Shown here piece after piece: positions 8,250 to 14,215 of a stretch of DNA of 15,162 bases (the stretch's first letter is position 1; the number at the start of each line of letters is the position of its first letter). The notes below the pieces were generated by a model. The model searched no databases and was not told the origin of the DNA. It was given only the letters and a program-made list of their open reading frames with translations. The position numbers were made by a program, and so were the translations under genes. Origin of the DNA: Clostridia bacterium (lineage in GTDB: Bacteria > Bacillota > Clostridia > Oscillospirales > CAG-272); contig JAGAFQ010000031.1 in assembly GCA_017612495.1 (NCBI GenBank), forward strand, positions 1 to 15,162, given 5' to 3'.

Positions 8250-8260
8250 GGGCTTTATAT

Positions 8261-9538
8261 ATGAACGTCTTAATCAAAAATTGCAAAATTGTCGATGATA
8301 TATCGGTCTTGAGAATAAATTCGGATATCCTCATTGAAAACGGGGTGATACGCGATATCGCCGTATCGAGCAAAAAAGCGTTTTCAGCGGTAAAAGCCGA
8401 TAAGACAGTCGATATGTCGGGGTGCTGCGTTTGCCCCGCGTTCGTGGATATCGGAGCCGACCTCTGCGACCCGGGCTTTACGTCGCGCGAGGATATATCC
8501 TCCGGCACCAGGGCGGCAACGGAGGGCGGATATTCAAAAATTTACATATCCCCGAAAACGGAGCCGCAAATCGACAATGCGGAAGCAGTAAGAAACATCC
8601 GCACAGCCGCGAAAAACCGTGCCTTTTGCGACGTTGAGCCTATGGCATCCGCCTTTCAAAACGGCAAAACGAATGATATAAGATCGCTTTTTGAATGCGG
8701 TGTGCGCGCCGTTTTCGATGCGTGCGACAAAAACGTTTCTCAAAGCGAAGTGCTTTTTGCCATGACGGAATGTGCAAAATACGGCATTTTGTTCGTGAGC
8801 TGCTGCCAAAGTCCCGATTTTTCGGGAGAAATAAACCGCGGCAGAATGACGAAAATATTGAACCTTGACGGAATTCCCTCTTGCGCCGAAACGATAACGG
8901 CGTTTGAGAAGATCTCTTTGGCAAAGGCGGCGGGATGCAGGCTTTTGCTCTGTGATATTTCGTGCGGCGAGACCGCGGAAATTATAAGAGAGGCGAAAAA
9001 GACGTCAAATAACATTTTTGCCTCGACAAGCGCCGAGTATTTTGCCCTTTCGGAGGACGACGTGCTTTTTTACGGCGCAAACGCAAAGCTTTTGCCTCCG
9101 CTCCGCACAAAAAATGACATCGAACGTATCATTGCCGCAATAAAAGACGGCACCGTCGACTGCATCTTTTCTTCTCATTCGCCGAAAACGCAGTATGAAA
9201 AAAACGATCTCAAATCGGCGCTCTTCGGCTCGATAGGACTTGAAACGACCTTTGCGGCGGCAAACACATATCTTTGTGACAAAGGACATATCTCCCTGCC
9301 GATGCTCATAAAACTTTTATCAAAAAATCCCGCCGATATACTCGGCATTTCAAAAGACGGCTACGGCAAGATCGAAACGGGCAAGGAGGCGCGCATCTGC
9401 GCTTTTGATCCCGGCGGAAATATGCTCGTCGGCCGCACGTCGATCAAAAGCAAATCGTTCAATACCCCGTTTATGGGCATGAACCTTTCGGGCAAAATAA
9501 AAGCTCTTGTTTTAGGCGAACAAATATATACTTTTTAG
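8261..9538 (+). CDS. Dihydroorotase-like amidohydrolase lacking metal ligands
   Basis: The 425-residue product aligns over its whole length with type I dihydroorotases (PyrC), which cyclise carbamoyl aspartate in pyrimidine synthesis. Supporting segments are CPAFVDIGADLCDPG (58-72), GIPSCAE (204-210), LLPPLRTKNDIE (277-288), IGLETTFAA (325-333) and SLPMLIKLLSKNPADILGI. The essential residues are missing. The HxHxR metal and substrate motif reads GADLC (His to Gly65 and Asp67, Arg to Cys69). The later metal His is replaced in LLLCDIS. TDHAPH, which carries the catalytic Asp, reads SSHSPK (304-309). The protein is therefore very probably not a dihydroorotase and may be a structural or regulatory pseudoenzyme, as known for the inactive PyrC-prime partner of some aspartate transcarbamoylases. 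No other pyrimidine gene is present here. AGGGG lies 8 bases before the ATG. Confidence 0.85.
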   Translation: MNVLIKNCKIVDDISVLRINSDILIENGVIRDIAVSSKKAFSAVKADKTVDMSGCCVCPAFVDIGADLCDPGFTSREDISSGTRAATEGGYSKIYISPKTEPQIDNAEAVRNIRTAAKNRAFCDVEPMASAFQNGKTNDIRSLFECGVRAVFDACDKNVSQSEVLFAMTECAKYGILFVSCCQSPDFSGEINRGRMTKILNLDGIPSCAETITAFEKISLAKAAGCRLLLCDISCGETAEIIREAKKTSNNIFASTSAEYFALSEDDVLFYGANAKLLPPLRTKNDIERIIAAIKDGTVDCIFSSHSPKTQYEKNDLKSALFGSIGLETTFAAANTYLCDKGHISLPMLIKLLSKNPADILGISKDGYGKIETGKEARICAFDPGGNMLVGRTSIKSKSFNTPFMGMNLSGKIKALVLGEQIYTF

Positions 9539-9549
9539 GTGGCTTATCT

Positions 9550-9990
9550 ATGAAAAAAATCATTGCCGTTTTAATGTGCTTGCTTTTCTTAACAGCGCTC
9601 TTTTCGTGTCAGAGCAATTATCAAAAGAAATATGAGAATTTCTTTTCAAGTGAAGATTCAGCCGCCGAAACAGAGGTAAAAAATCTCATATTCAAAATGA
9701 ACGAGGCTTTCAACAGGGGCGACTATAAGACCTCCGTATGCGCATACGGATATTCAAAAAAAGAGCTTAACGACTATGTCGATATCCAAAAGGAGATCGC
9801 AAAAACGTTGAGCGTAAAAAAGGAAATCGTCGAAATCGAATTATCCAAGTGGAGCGATACTTATATCGAGGCATATATCGTCACCGATATAACCATGACA
9901 AATAAGAAAGACAAAAACGATATGACCGTCGATTCGTCAAGCGAAACCTTGACGTTCAAATATGAAGACGGAGAATGGATGATCGGCTAA
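9550..9990 (+). CDS. Small lipoprotein, possible NTF2-like fold
   Basis: The 146-residue product has a lipoprotein-type signal peptide, with a hydrophobic run followed by LFSC and Cys20 as the likely lipidated residue. The Phe at -2 is unusual but tolerated. The mature part has an early helix (EVKNLIFKMNEAFNRGDY) and a later strand pattern ending in LTFKYEDGEWMIG, the layout of NTF2/SnoaL-like domains in clostridial lipoproteins. This fold assignment is an inference. AGGTGG (9537-9542) overlaps the stop of the dihydroorotase-like gene and lies 7 bases before the ATG, so translation may be coupled. It is the last gene of the operon, and its stop codon overlaps that of the convergent DUF4363 gene. 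Confidence 0.8.
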   Translation: MKKIIAVLMCLLFLTALFSCQSNYQKKYENFFSSEDSAAETEVKNLIFKMNEAFNRGDYKTSVCAYGYSKKELNDYVDIQKEIAKTLSVKKEIVEIELSKWSDTYIEAYIVTDITMTNKKDKNDMTVDSSSETLTFKYEDGEWMIG

Positions 9991-10370
9991 AACACCGATA
10001 AAATGCGAATTCCCTCTGCTCTTCTTATATCGTCGATGACCTCGCAGAACATTCTTTTCGCGATCAAAAATTCATACGAAGACTCGCATTTTGCCGCCGT
10101 TTCGATGGCGCAAAGCGAGTCTTCTGCTTTTTGCGTGATCTTGTTTCCCACCGAAATGTCAAAATAAAAACGTCTTTTTTCAAATTCATCCCTCAAATCG
10201 CGGCTGATCTCATTTATGTTGTCGGCACGGTCGAATTCTTCGATATCGTCCGGCAGCTTTTCGCAAAACTCCAAAAGGTCGTTTGAATATGCAAAGATCA
10301 TTGCCGCGTTTACAATGAGATATAAAACGATGAGCGTGAGCAAAATGCACGATATTATAAACGAACGCAA
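9987..10370 (-). CDS. DUF4363 membrane-anchored protein
   Basis: This 127-residue protein has an N-terminal membrane segment (about 4-28) followed by a charged helical region. Its size, single anchor and position directly after a DUF421 gene match the DUF4363 family, whose function is unknown. The start is TTG (10368-10370), supported by a strong AAAGGAG (10378-10384) 7 bases upstream. That Shine-Dalgarno sequence lies inside the last codons of the DUF421 gene, whose stop is 4 bases before the TTG, so the two are translationally coupled. The 3' end overlaps the convergent lipoprotein gene by 4 bases (CTAA). Confidence 0.8.
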   Translation of the reverse strand: MRSFIISCILLTLIVLYLIVNAAMIFAYSNDLLEFCEKLPDDIEEFDRADNINEISRDLRDEFEKRRFYFDISVGNKITQKAEDSLCAIETAAKCESSYEFLIAKRMFCEVIDDIRRAEGIRILSVF

Positions 10371-10374
10371 AATA

Positions 10375-11046
10375 TCACTCCTTTTTGATTATCAGCGTTT
10401 TGGCATCGTCATCGACTCCGAAATAGAAAACCTGCCGACGCTTGCCGATATGAGCCGACCGAAGAGCCGCATCGAGCCATTCTTCGTTCTTGCCGAGCTT
10501 TTTTAAGAGCTCTTTGTTCAAGTTTCCGTCAACGATAATGCCCCACATAACTCCGCTTTTGGGCACCGATATCTTCAAATCATCCGCGCTCGGCGGACAT
10601 TTGTTTTCATACGGCAAAACGGAGATCTTGCCGTTCGGCTCGGATATTGCATAGCGGACGTCAGAAAGAGAAAATATCCCTTGCAGCCTTATTTCGCTCA
10701 TAAGTTCCCCCATACCCATACGAAGCCGTAATAACTCTTTTTGGCAGACTTTTCCGTTTGATATGAGAATACTCGGCTTACCGTCAAATGCCGTGCGCAC
10801 GGGCTGAAATTTGGCCATAAAGAAGGATATGGCGATCTCGATGCAAAGAAGAGTGAGGGGTGGGATCACCGCATATAAAATAGGTATTTCCGTATCGGTT
10901 ATGGGATATGCCGAAAGCTCGGATAGCAAAAGAGTCGTCACGAATTCCGACGTTTCAAGTTCACCTATCTGTCTTTTGCCCATTATTCGCATGACCGACA
11001 TCAGCACAGCAAAAACGATGAGCGTACGTATGAAAACCGTTATCAC
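10375..11046 (-). CDS. DUF421 (YetF-like) membrane protein
   Basis: The 223-residue product belongs to the DUF421 family (Bacillus subtilis YetF/YrbG-like). It has two to three hydrophobic segments in residues 3-78, then a cytoplasmic-type domain. The signature MGKRQIGELETSEFV follows the first membrane segment, and DGKPSILISNGK begins the soluble domain. The biochemical role is unknown; relatives in Bacilli have been linked to spore properties, which is suggestive only. The start is GTG (11044-11046) with GAGGTGA upstream (11051-11057); no ATG would include the first membrane segment. It is divergent from the S66 peptidase gene and forms a pair with the DUF4363 gene. Confidence 0.9.
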   Translation of the reverse strand: MITVFIRTLIVFAVLMSVMRIMGKRQIGELETSEFVTTLLLSELSAYPITDTEIPILYAVIPPLTLLCIEIAISFFMAKFQPVRTAFDGKPSILISNGKVCQKELLRLRMGMGELMSEIRLQGIFSLSDVRYAISEPNGKISVLPYENKCPPSADDLKISVPKSGVMWGIIVDGNLNKELLKKLGKNEEWLDAALRSAHIGKRRQVFYFGVDDDAKTLIIKKE

Positions 11047-11079
11047 AATATCACCTCACTTGATTATCGTCATTTCGTG

Positions 11080-11108
11080 TTGCAAAAAATCAGTCATTTT
11101 GTTATAAT
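11080..11108 (+). promoter_or_regulatory. Promoter of the S66 peptidase gene
   Basis: TTGCAA (11080-11085) and TATAAT (11103-11108) are 17 bases apart, with a TG at 11100-11101 forming an extended -10. Transcription should begin near 11115, so the leader is short and starts essentially at the ribosome binding site. Confidence 0.75.
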
Positions 11109-11128
11109 TTCAAAAAGGAGTTGATCAA
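11101..11128 (-). promoter_or_regulatory. Candidate promoter for the DUF421-DUF4363 pair
   Basis: On the minus strand TTGATC (11123-11128) and TATAAC (11101-11106) are 16 bases apart. The -10 hexamer overlaps the -10 of the opposing S66 promoter. Transcription would begin near 11094, leaving a leader of about 47 bases. Both elements are imperfect, so this is a moderate call. Confidence 0.4.
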
Positions 11129-12154
11129 ATGGTAAAGAAAGTACAGATAGTCAGCCTTTCAAGCGGAATAATAGGCGAACATAAAGTCAAGCACGAGACA
11201 ACACTCGGGATTCGCCGCCTTGAAGAATACGGTCTTACCGTTTCGTTTTCAAAGCACGCCCTTTCGGGTCTTGATTATATTAAAAATCATCCCGAAAAAC
11301 GCGCCGACGATTTGATCGAGGCATTTTGCGACGATTCGGATATGATCCTTTGCGCCATCGGCGGTGATGACACATACAGACTCTTGCCCTATCTTTTTGA
11401 AGACGACCGCCTAAAACGGGCACTCAAAAACAAGATCTTTTTGGGATTTTCAGACACAACGATGAATCACTTGATGCTCGACAAATTAAACTTTCCCACG
11501 TTTTACGGTCAATCCTTTTTGGCGGATATTTGCGAGCTTGACAAAGAGATGCTGCCTTACAGCGAAAAATATTTTTCAGAGCTTATCCGCACCGGAAAAA
11601 TTTCAAAAATCGTGCCGAGCGACATTTGGTATTATGAAAGAGAGTCTTACGGAAAAGAGTTTTTAGGCACAAAAAGAAGATCGCAAAAAGACCGCGGCTT
11701 TGAGTTGATTTCGGGCAAGCCGCGCTTTGAGGGCAAAATCTTGGGCGGATGTATAGATTCCATCTATGATATTTTTGATAACTCCCGCTATCCCGATACG
11801 GTCTCGCTCTGCGAAAAATATGAGCTTTTCCCGAAAAAAGAAATGTGGAAAAACAAGATACTGCTTTTGGAAACGAGCGAAGAAAAGCCGTCTGCCGATC
11901 TATATCGCAAAATGCTCATAAAACTCAAAAACGCCGGCGTGTTTGACGTGATAAGCGGAATGCTTATCGGCAAGCCGATGGACGAATATCTTTATTCCGA
12001 ATACAAGCAGATCCTTTTGGACGTGGTAAACGATCCCGAACTGCCCATCGTCTATAACGTAAACGTCGGTCACGCGCAGCCGCATTGCATAATTCCCTTC
12101 GGGGTTTTGGCAAAGGTCGATGCAGAAAAGCAGGAGATCTCGTTTGAATATTAA
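11129..12154 (+). CDS. S66-family serine peptidase (MccF/LD-carboxypeptidase-like)
   Basis: The 341-residue product belongs to peptidase family S66. Members either trim the L-D bond of muropeptides (LdcA) or cleave peptide-nucleotide toxins (MccF). The catalytic triad is visible: Ser108 in FLGFSDTT, Glu248 in LLLETSEE and His315 in NVGHAQPH. The glycine-rich CAIGGDDT (75-82) precedes the nucleophile. No signal peptide is present, so it acts in the cytoplasm. The LETSEE motif is closer to the MccF-like branch, whose members are often annotated as LD-carboxypeptidases; self-immunity or muropeptide recycling are both possible. AAGGAG (11115-11120) lies 8 bases before the ATG. The gene stands alone, between a strong promoter and a terminator. 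Confidence 0.92.
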   Translation: MVKKVQIVSLSSGIIGEHKVKHETTLGIRRLEEYGLTVSFSKHALSGLDYIKNHPEKRADDLIEAFCDDSDMILCAIGGDDTYRLLPYLFEDDRLKRALKNKIFLGFSDTTMNHLMLDKLNFPTFYGQSFLADICELDKEMLPYSEKYFSELIRTGKISKIVPSDIWYYERESYGKEFLGTKRRSQKDRGFELISGKPRFEGKILGGCIDSIYDIFDNSRYPDTVSLCEKYELFPKKEMWKNKILLLETSEEKPSADLYRKMLIKLKNAGVFDVISGMLIGKPMDEYLYSEYKQILLDVVNDPELPIVYNVNVGHAQPHCIIPFGVLAKVDAEKQEISFEY

Positions 12155-12183
12155 AAAAATACCGAGCATCGCTCGGTATTTTT
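12155..12183. terminator. Bidirectional terminator between S66 gene and rlmH
   Basis: ACCGAGC (12161-12167) pairs with GCTCGGT (12171-12177) around a 3-base loop ATC. The stem is extended by the flanking A-run and T-run. With A bases before and T bases after the stem, the hairpin works on both strands and serves the two convergent transcripts. It begins right after the S66 stop codon and ends 4 bases before the rlmH stop. Confidence 0.9.
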
Positions 12184-12187
12184 CATC

Positions 12188-12670
12188 TTATTTGTGATAT
12201 TTGCCGCCTGAAATGATATTCGTGGCGCGGTATATCTGTTCGCAAAGTATTATGCGCATCAGCTGATGCGGAAAAGTCATCCTTGAAAATGAAAGCGAAA
12301 GATCGGCAAATGCTTTTATGCGCGGCGAAAGTCCGCACGACGAGCCGATAATAAAGGCTATTTCGGAATATCCGCTTGTGGCAACGGATGAGATCTTTTC
12401 GGCAAGTTCCTCCGACGAGAGCATTTTGCCCTCGATCACAAGCGCGATCTTATAGCTTTTCGGCGGTATTATTTTAATAATATCGTCAGCCTCTTTTTCG
12501 AGTGCTTCGTTTATCGATGCTTTTGATTCCCTGCCGCTTGTCTTTTCTTCTTTGAGATTTATCTCACGAAAAGTACAGTATGCGCCGAGACGCTTTTGAT
12601 ATTCCGCCATCGCCTCTTTGAGATACTGCTCTTTGAGCGAGCCTATCGTTATCAAAGTAATGTTAAGCAT
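12188..12670 (-). CDS. rlmH: 23S rRNA pseudouridine-1915 N3-methyltransferase
   Basis: The 160-residue product matches RlmH over its full length (about 159 residues). RlmH is the SPOUT-class enzyme that methylates N3 of pseudouridine 1915 in helix 69 of 23S rRNA on assembled ribosomes. Visible signatures are the start NITLITIGSLKEQYL, the SAM-binding loop FIIGSSCGLS, and the highly conserved SRMTFPHQLMR and EQIYRA near the end, closing with GGKYHK. The ATG ending at 12670 is chosen because GAGG lies 5 bases before it and homology begins there; an ATG at 12683-12685 would add five residues but overlaps the upstream stop. It follows the 3D-domain gene by 7 bases, so both share the promoter at 13573-13601. 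Confidence 0.96.
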   Translation of the reverse strand: MLNITLITIGSLKEQYLKEAMAEYQKRLGAYCTFREINLKEEKTSGRESKASINEALEKEADDIIKIIPPKSYKIALVIEGKMLSSEELAEKISSVATSGYSEIAFIIGSSCGLSPRIKAFADLSLSFSRMTFPHQLMRIILCEQIYRATNIISGGKYHK

Positions 12671-12677
12671 ATAGACC

Positions 12678-13535
12678 TCATTCAAGAATATATGCTCTCA
12701 TCGAACGCACGCCGAAATCAAACAGTTTTTCGATGGGACCGTGCATACAAATATCTATCTTGTTGCCCTTGATGACTCCGCCCGTATCGGACGCTTTGAG
12801 TCTGCCGTAATCGCCGAAGGTGCCCTTGACGTAAACATAAGTGCCGAGCGGTATCACCTTGGGGTCGACGGCGATAACACCCTCATAACACGGATCGCCC
12901 ATCGCGGTGAGTCCGCCCTCTTCATAGGCGGTGGCAATAACGTCAATATAATATGAATAGTCATATTCTTTTCCGTCCTTGCCCAAAATCTTTCCGCCGA
13001 CACCGTGACCGTAGACCTCGTTTATAACGGGGTTTACATATTTCTCGTTTATTACGGTATCGGAAATGACGGTGCCGTTTACTTTCTTTGTTTGACGAGT
13101 CCTTTCGGCAATTCCGTTTTGACCGTGCGTCAAAAGCTTTGTTGTTCCCTTCGGGATGGAATCGGTTTCGCAGAATTCGGTTATATATTCGACCTCTTCC
13201 GTCAATATCGAGTCATCATAATCCACACAGAAAACCGAAAACTCGGGAGACTTTAACACGGTGTTTGACAAGGGAGATGTTACAACGTCGTTATCGTCAA
13301 GCGTAATGCCCGCCGCCGATATGGCATCGGCAACGGTTTTATCCGACCGCATATTGAACGTTACGGAATTTGAATACGGCAAATTTATCGTCACTTCGAC
13401 ATCGAACTTTCTTGCAGTATTTGAAAACTTTATCGGCAAGAAATCGAAAAGAACGGCAAATACAAGACATATTGCCAAAAGCGAGAGCATTATGACAATA
13501 TTCGTTTTGAGTGAAGATTTTTCGTTTTTCGGCAT
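12678..13535 (-). CDS. G5 and 3D domain cell-wall protein (YabE-like)
   Basis: The 285-residue product has an N-terminal membrane anchor (about 11-31). Next come a DUF348/ubiquitin-like segment (about 44-100), a G5-type wall-binding region (about 112-172, with IPKGTTKLLTHGQNGIAE) and a C-terminal 3D domain (about 197-283). The 3D domain shows its three signature aspartates: Asp224 in IAVDPKVIPLGT, Asp250 in KASDTGG and Asp261 in GNKIDICM. Related proteins (YabE, Rpf/Sps-type) are exported peptidoglycan-active enzymes of the double-psi beta-barrel class. An AAAGGTGGG ribosome binding site (13541-13549) precedes the ATG. It is the first gene of a two-gene unit with rlmH. Confidence 0.9.
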   Translation of the reverse strand: MPKNEKSSLKTNIVIMLSLLAICLVFAVLFDFLPIKFSNTARKFDVEVTINLPYSNSVTFNMRSDKTVADAISAAGITLDDNDVVTSPLSNTVLKSPEFSVFCVDYDDSILTEEVEYITEFCETDSIPKGTTKLLTHGQNGIAERTRQTKKVNGTVISDTVINEKYVNPVINEVYGHGVGGKILGKDGKEYDYSYYIDVIATAYEEGGLTAMGDPCYEGVIAVDPKVIPLGTYVYVKGTFGDYGRLKASDTGGVIKGNKIDICMHGPIEKLFDFGVRSMRAYILE

Positions 13536-13572
13536 ACTGCCCCACCTTTCAAATTAATATCAATGCTACCGT

Positions 13573-13601
13573 ATTTTACCATAAAGGCGGAAATGTGTCA
13601 A
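13573..13601 (-). promoter_or_regulatory. Promoter of the 3D-domain gene and rlmH
   Basis: On the minus strand a consensus TTGACA (13596-13601) is 17 bases from TAAAAT (13573-13578), with TGG directly before the -10 as an extended element. Transcription begins near 13566, about 30 bases before the start codon. Confidence 0.85.
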
Positions 13602-13649
13602 GTTGAGGACTGCTGCGCAAAAAAACTGTCAGAAAAACTCAAAAAGATA

Positions 13650-13678
13650 TTGATTTATTCTTCGATTCATGGTATAAT
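13650..13678 (+). promoter_or_regulatory. Promoter of tRNA-Glu
   Basis: TTGATT (13650-13655) and TATAAT (13673-13678) are 17 bases apart, with TGG before the -10 (extended -10). Transcription should begin near 13685, about 7 bases before the mature tRNA. Confidence 0.85.
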
Positions 13679-13691
13679 CCTAAAAGTATTC

Positions 13692-13766
13692 GGCCCGTTG
13701 GTCAAGCGGTTAAGACTCCGCCCTCTCAAGGCGGCTACAGCAGTTCGAATCTGCTACGGGTCACCA
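13692..13766 (+). tRNA. tRNA-Glu (anticodon CTC)
   Basis: The 75-base gene folds as a full cloverleaf. Acceptor arms are GGCCCGT (13692-13698) and ACGGGTC, followed by discriminator A and an encoded CCA (13764-13766). The anticodon stem CCGCC/GGCGG (13718-13722, 13730-13734) encloses loop CTCTCAA, placing anticodon CTC at 13725-13727, which reads GAG. The T-arm contains GTTCGAATC. The sequence is very close to Firmicutes tRNA-Glu. It is a single-gene unit with its own promoter and terminator. Confidence 0.97.
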
Positions 13767-13770
13767 ACAA

Positions 13771-13798
13771 AAAAGCACACCGATAGGTGTGCTTTTTT
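13771..13798 (+). terminator. Terminator after tRNA-Glu
   Basis: AAAAGCACACC (13771-13781) pairs with GGTGTGCTTTT (13786-13796) around loop GATA, an 11-base-pair stem that runs into a T-tract ending at 13798. Confidence 0.92.
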
Positions 13799-13960
13799 GA
13801 ATGATGTTTGCCTTTGGCAAAATGATGTTGGCTTCGCCAAGTGATGCGTGCTTCGCACATGATGCGCCTGCGGGCGTGGGTGGATTTTGAGCAAACATCT
13901 CATCATTTCGGCACGATGTAACGCAACATCGCATCGGAGCAAAGCGACGTAACATCATTT
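13799..13960. repeat. Mini-hairpin array element, structured and non-coding
   Basis: Four tandem units each carry (A/G)TGATG followed by a tiny hairpin. Unit 1 starts at 13801 (TTTGCC-ttt-GGCAAA), unit 2 at 13822 (TTGGC-ttc-GCCAA), unit 3 at 13841 (GTGC-ttc-GCAC) and unit 4 at 13859 (CGCC-tgcg-GGCG). The spacing is 21, 19 and 18 bases. The right part contains complementary CATCAT blocks and a hairpin CGATGT/ACATCG (13914-13931). AATGATGTT (13800-13808) is an exact inverted repeat of AACATCATT (13951-13959). AATGATGTTTGC also pairs with GCAAACATC-ATT (13891-13907) if a 5-base insertion is bulged out. Stem sequences differ while pairing is kept, which points to selection on structure. The element may be a mobile REP/MITE-like sequence or an RNA; no flanking target duplication was seen and no convincing gene lies in it. 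Confidence 0.75.
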
Positions 13961-13983
13961 ACGGTCTGATAATAATTTTCAAT

Positions 13984-14013
13984 AAAGCACTTGCAAACGC
14001 AAGTGCTTTTTTT
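13984..14013 (+). terminator. Second terminator-like hairpin after the repeat element
   Basis: AAAGCACTTGC (13984-13994) pairs with GCAAGTGCTTT (13999-14009) around loop AAAC, followed by T bases to 14013. No gene lies directly upstream on the plus strand, only the repeat element. The outer seven pairs (AAAGCAC/GTGCTTT) are the same as in the tRNA terminator. Confidence 0.85.
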
Positions 14014-14099
14014 GCTGAAAACTGCGGCTATTATTAATGGGGCGAATTCGCAAAGAAAGGCGTATATACCGGTGAAATTCCCCATATTATAAACATTTC

Positions 14100-14128
14100 T
14101 TGACTTTAATCTTTCACGGAGTTATAAT
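14100..14128 (+). promoter_or_regulatory. Promoter of the acyltransferase gene
   Basis: TTGACT (14100-14105) and TATAAT (14123-14128) are exactly 17 bases apart. Transcription would start near 14135, leaving a leader of about 80 bases. Confidence 0.8.
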
Positions 14129-14215
14129 ATTTATGTACCCGTTTTAGCGATCCATTGCATTATTTGCACCAAATAATTGATTGTGATCAACTATATTTAA
14201 GGAGAAATTGTCCCA

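Larger units (their letters stand above)
13961..14215. other. Intergenic region before the acyltransferase gene
   Basis: Apart from the hairpin at 13984-14013 and the promoter at 14100-14128, this region contains an imperfect inverted repeat: ATGGGG-cg-AATT (14037-14048) against AATTCCCCAT (14076-14085) with a loop of about 27 bases. A perfect palindrome GCGAATTCGC (14042-14051) overlaps the left arm. The predicted mRNA leader (about 14135-14215) shows no recognised riboswitch. Confidence 0.5.

Noticed and set aside
9982..9999. ATCGG/CCGAT hairpin as a terminator between the convergent genes
   Set aside because: The stem has only five pairs with an eight-base loop and no T-tract follows on either strand.
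12671..12685. Upstream ATG start for rlmH adding five residues
   Set aside because: It overlaps the stop of the upstream gene and would place the start before the ribosome site GAGG; RlmH proteins begin at the next Met.
13754..13958. Two overlapping minus-strand frames of 62-65 codons across the tRNA terminator and repeat element
   Set aside because: They read through the terminator hairpin and mini-hairpin array and have no supporting ribosome sites; the structure explains the sequence better.
13799..13960. CRISPR array
   Set aside because: Units are too short and vary in the stem rather than in unique spacers, and no cas gene is nearby.
13860..13960. T-box or other riboswitch suggested by GGGTGG near the repeat
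   Set aside because: The full T-box motif and antiterminator are missing, and no amino-acid gene follows.
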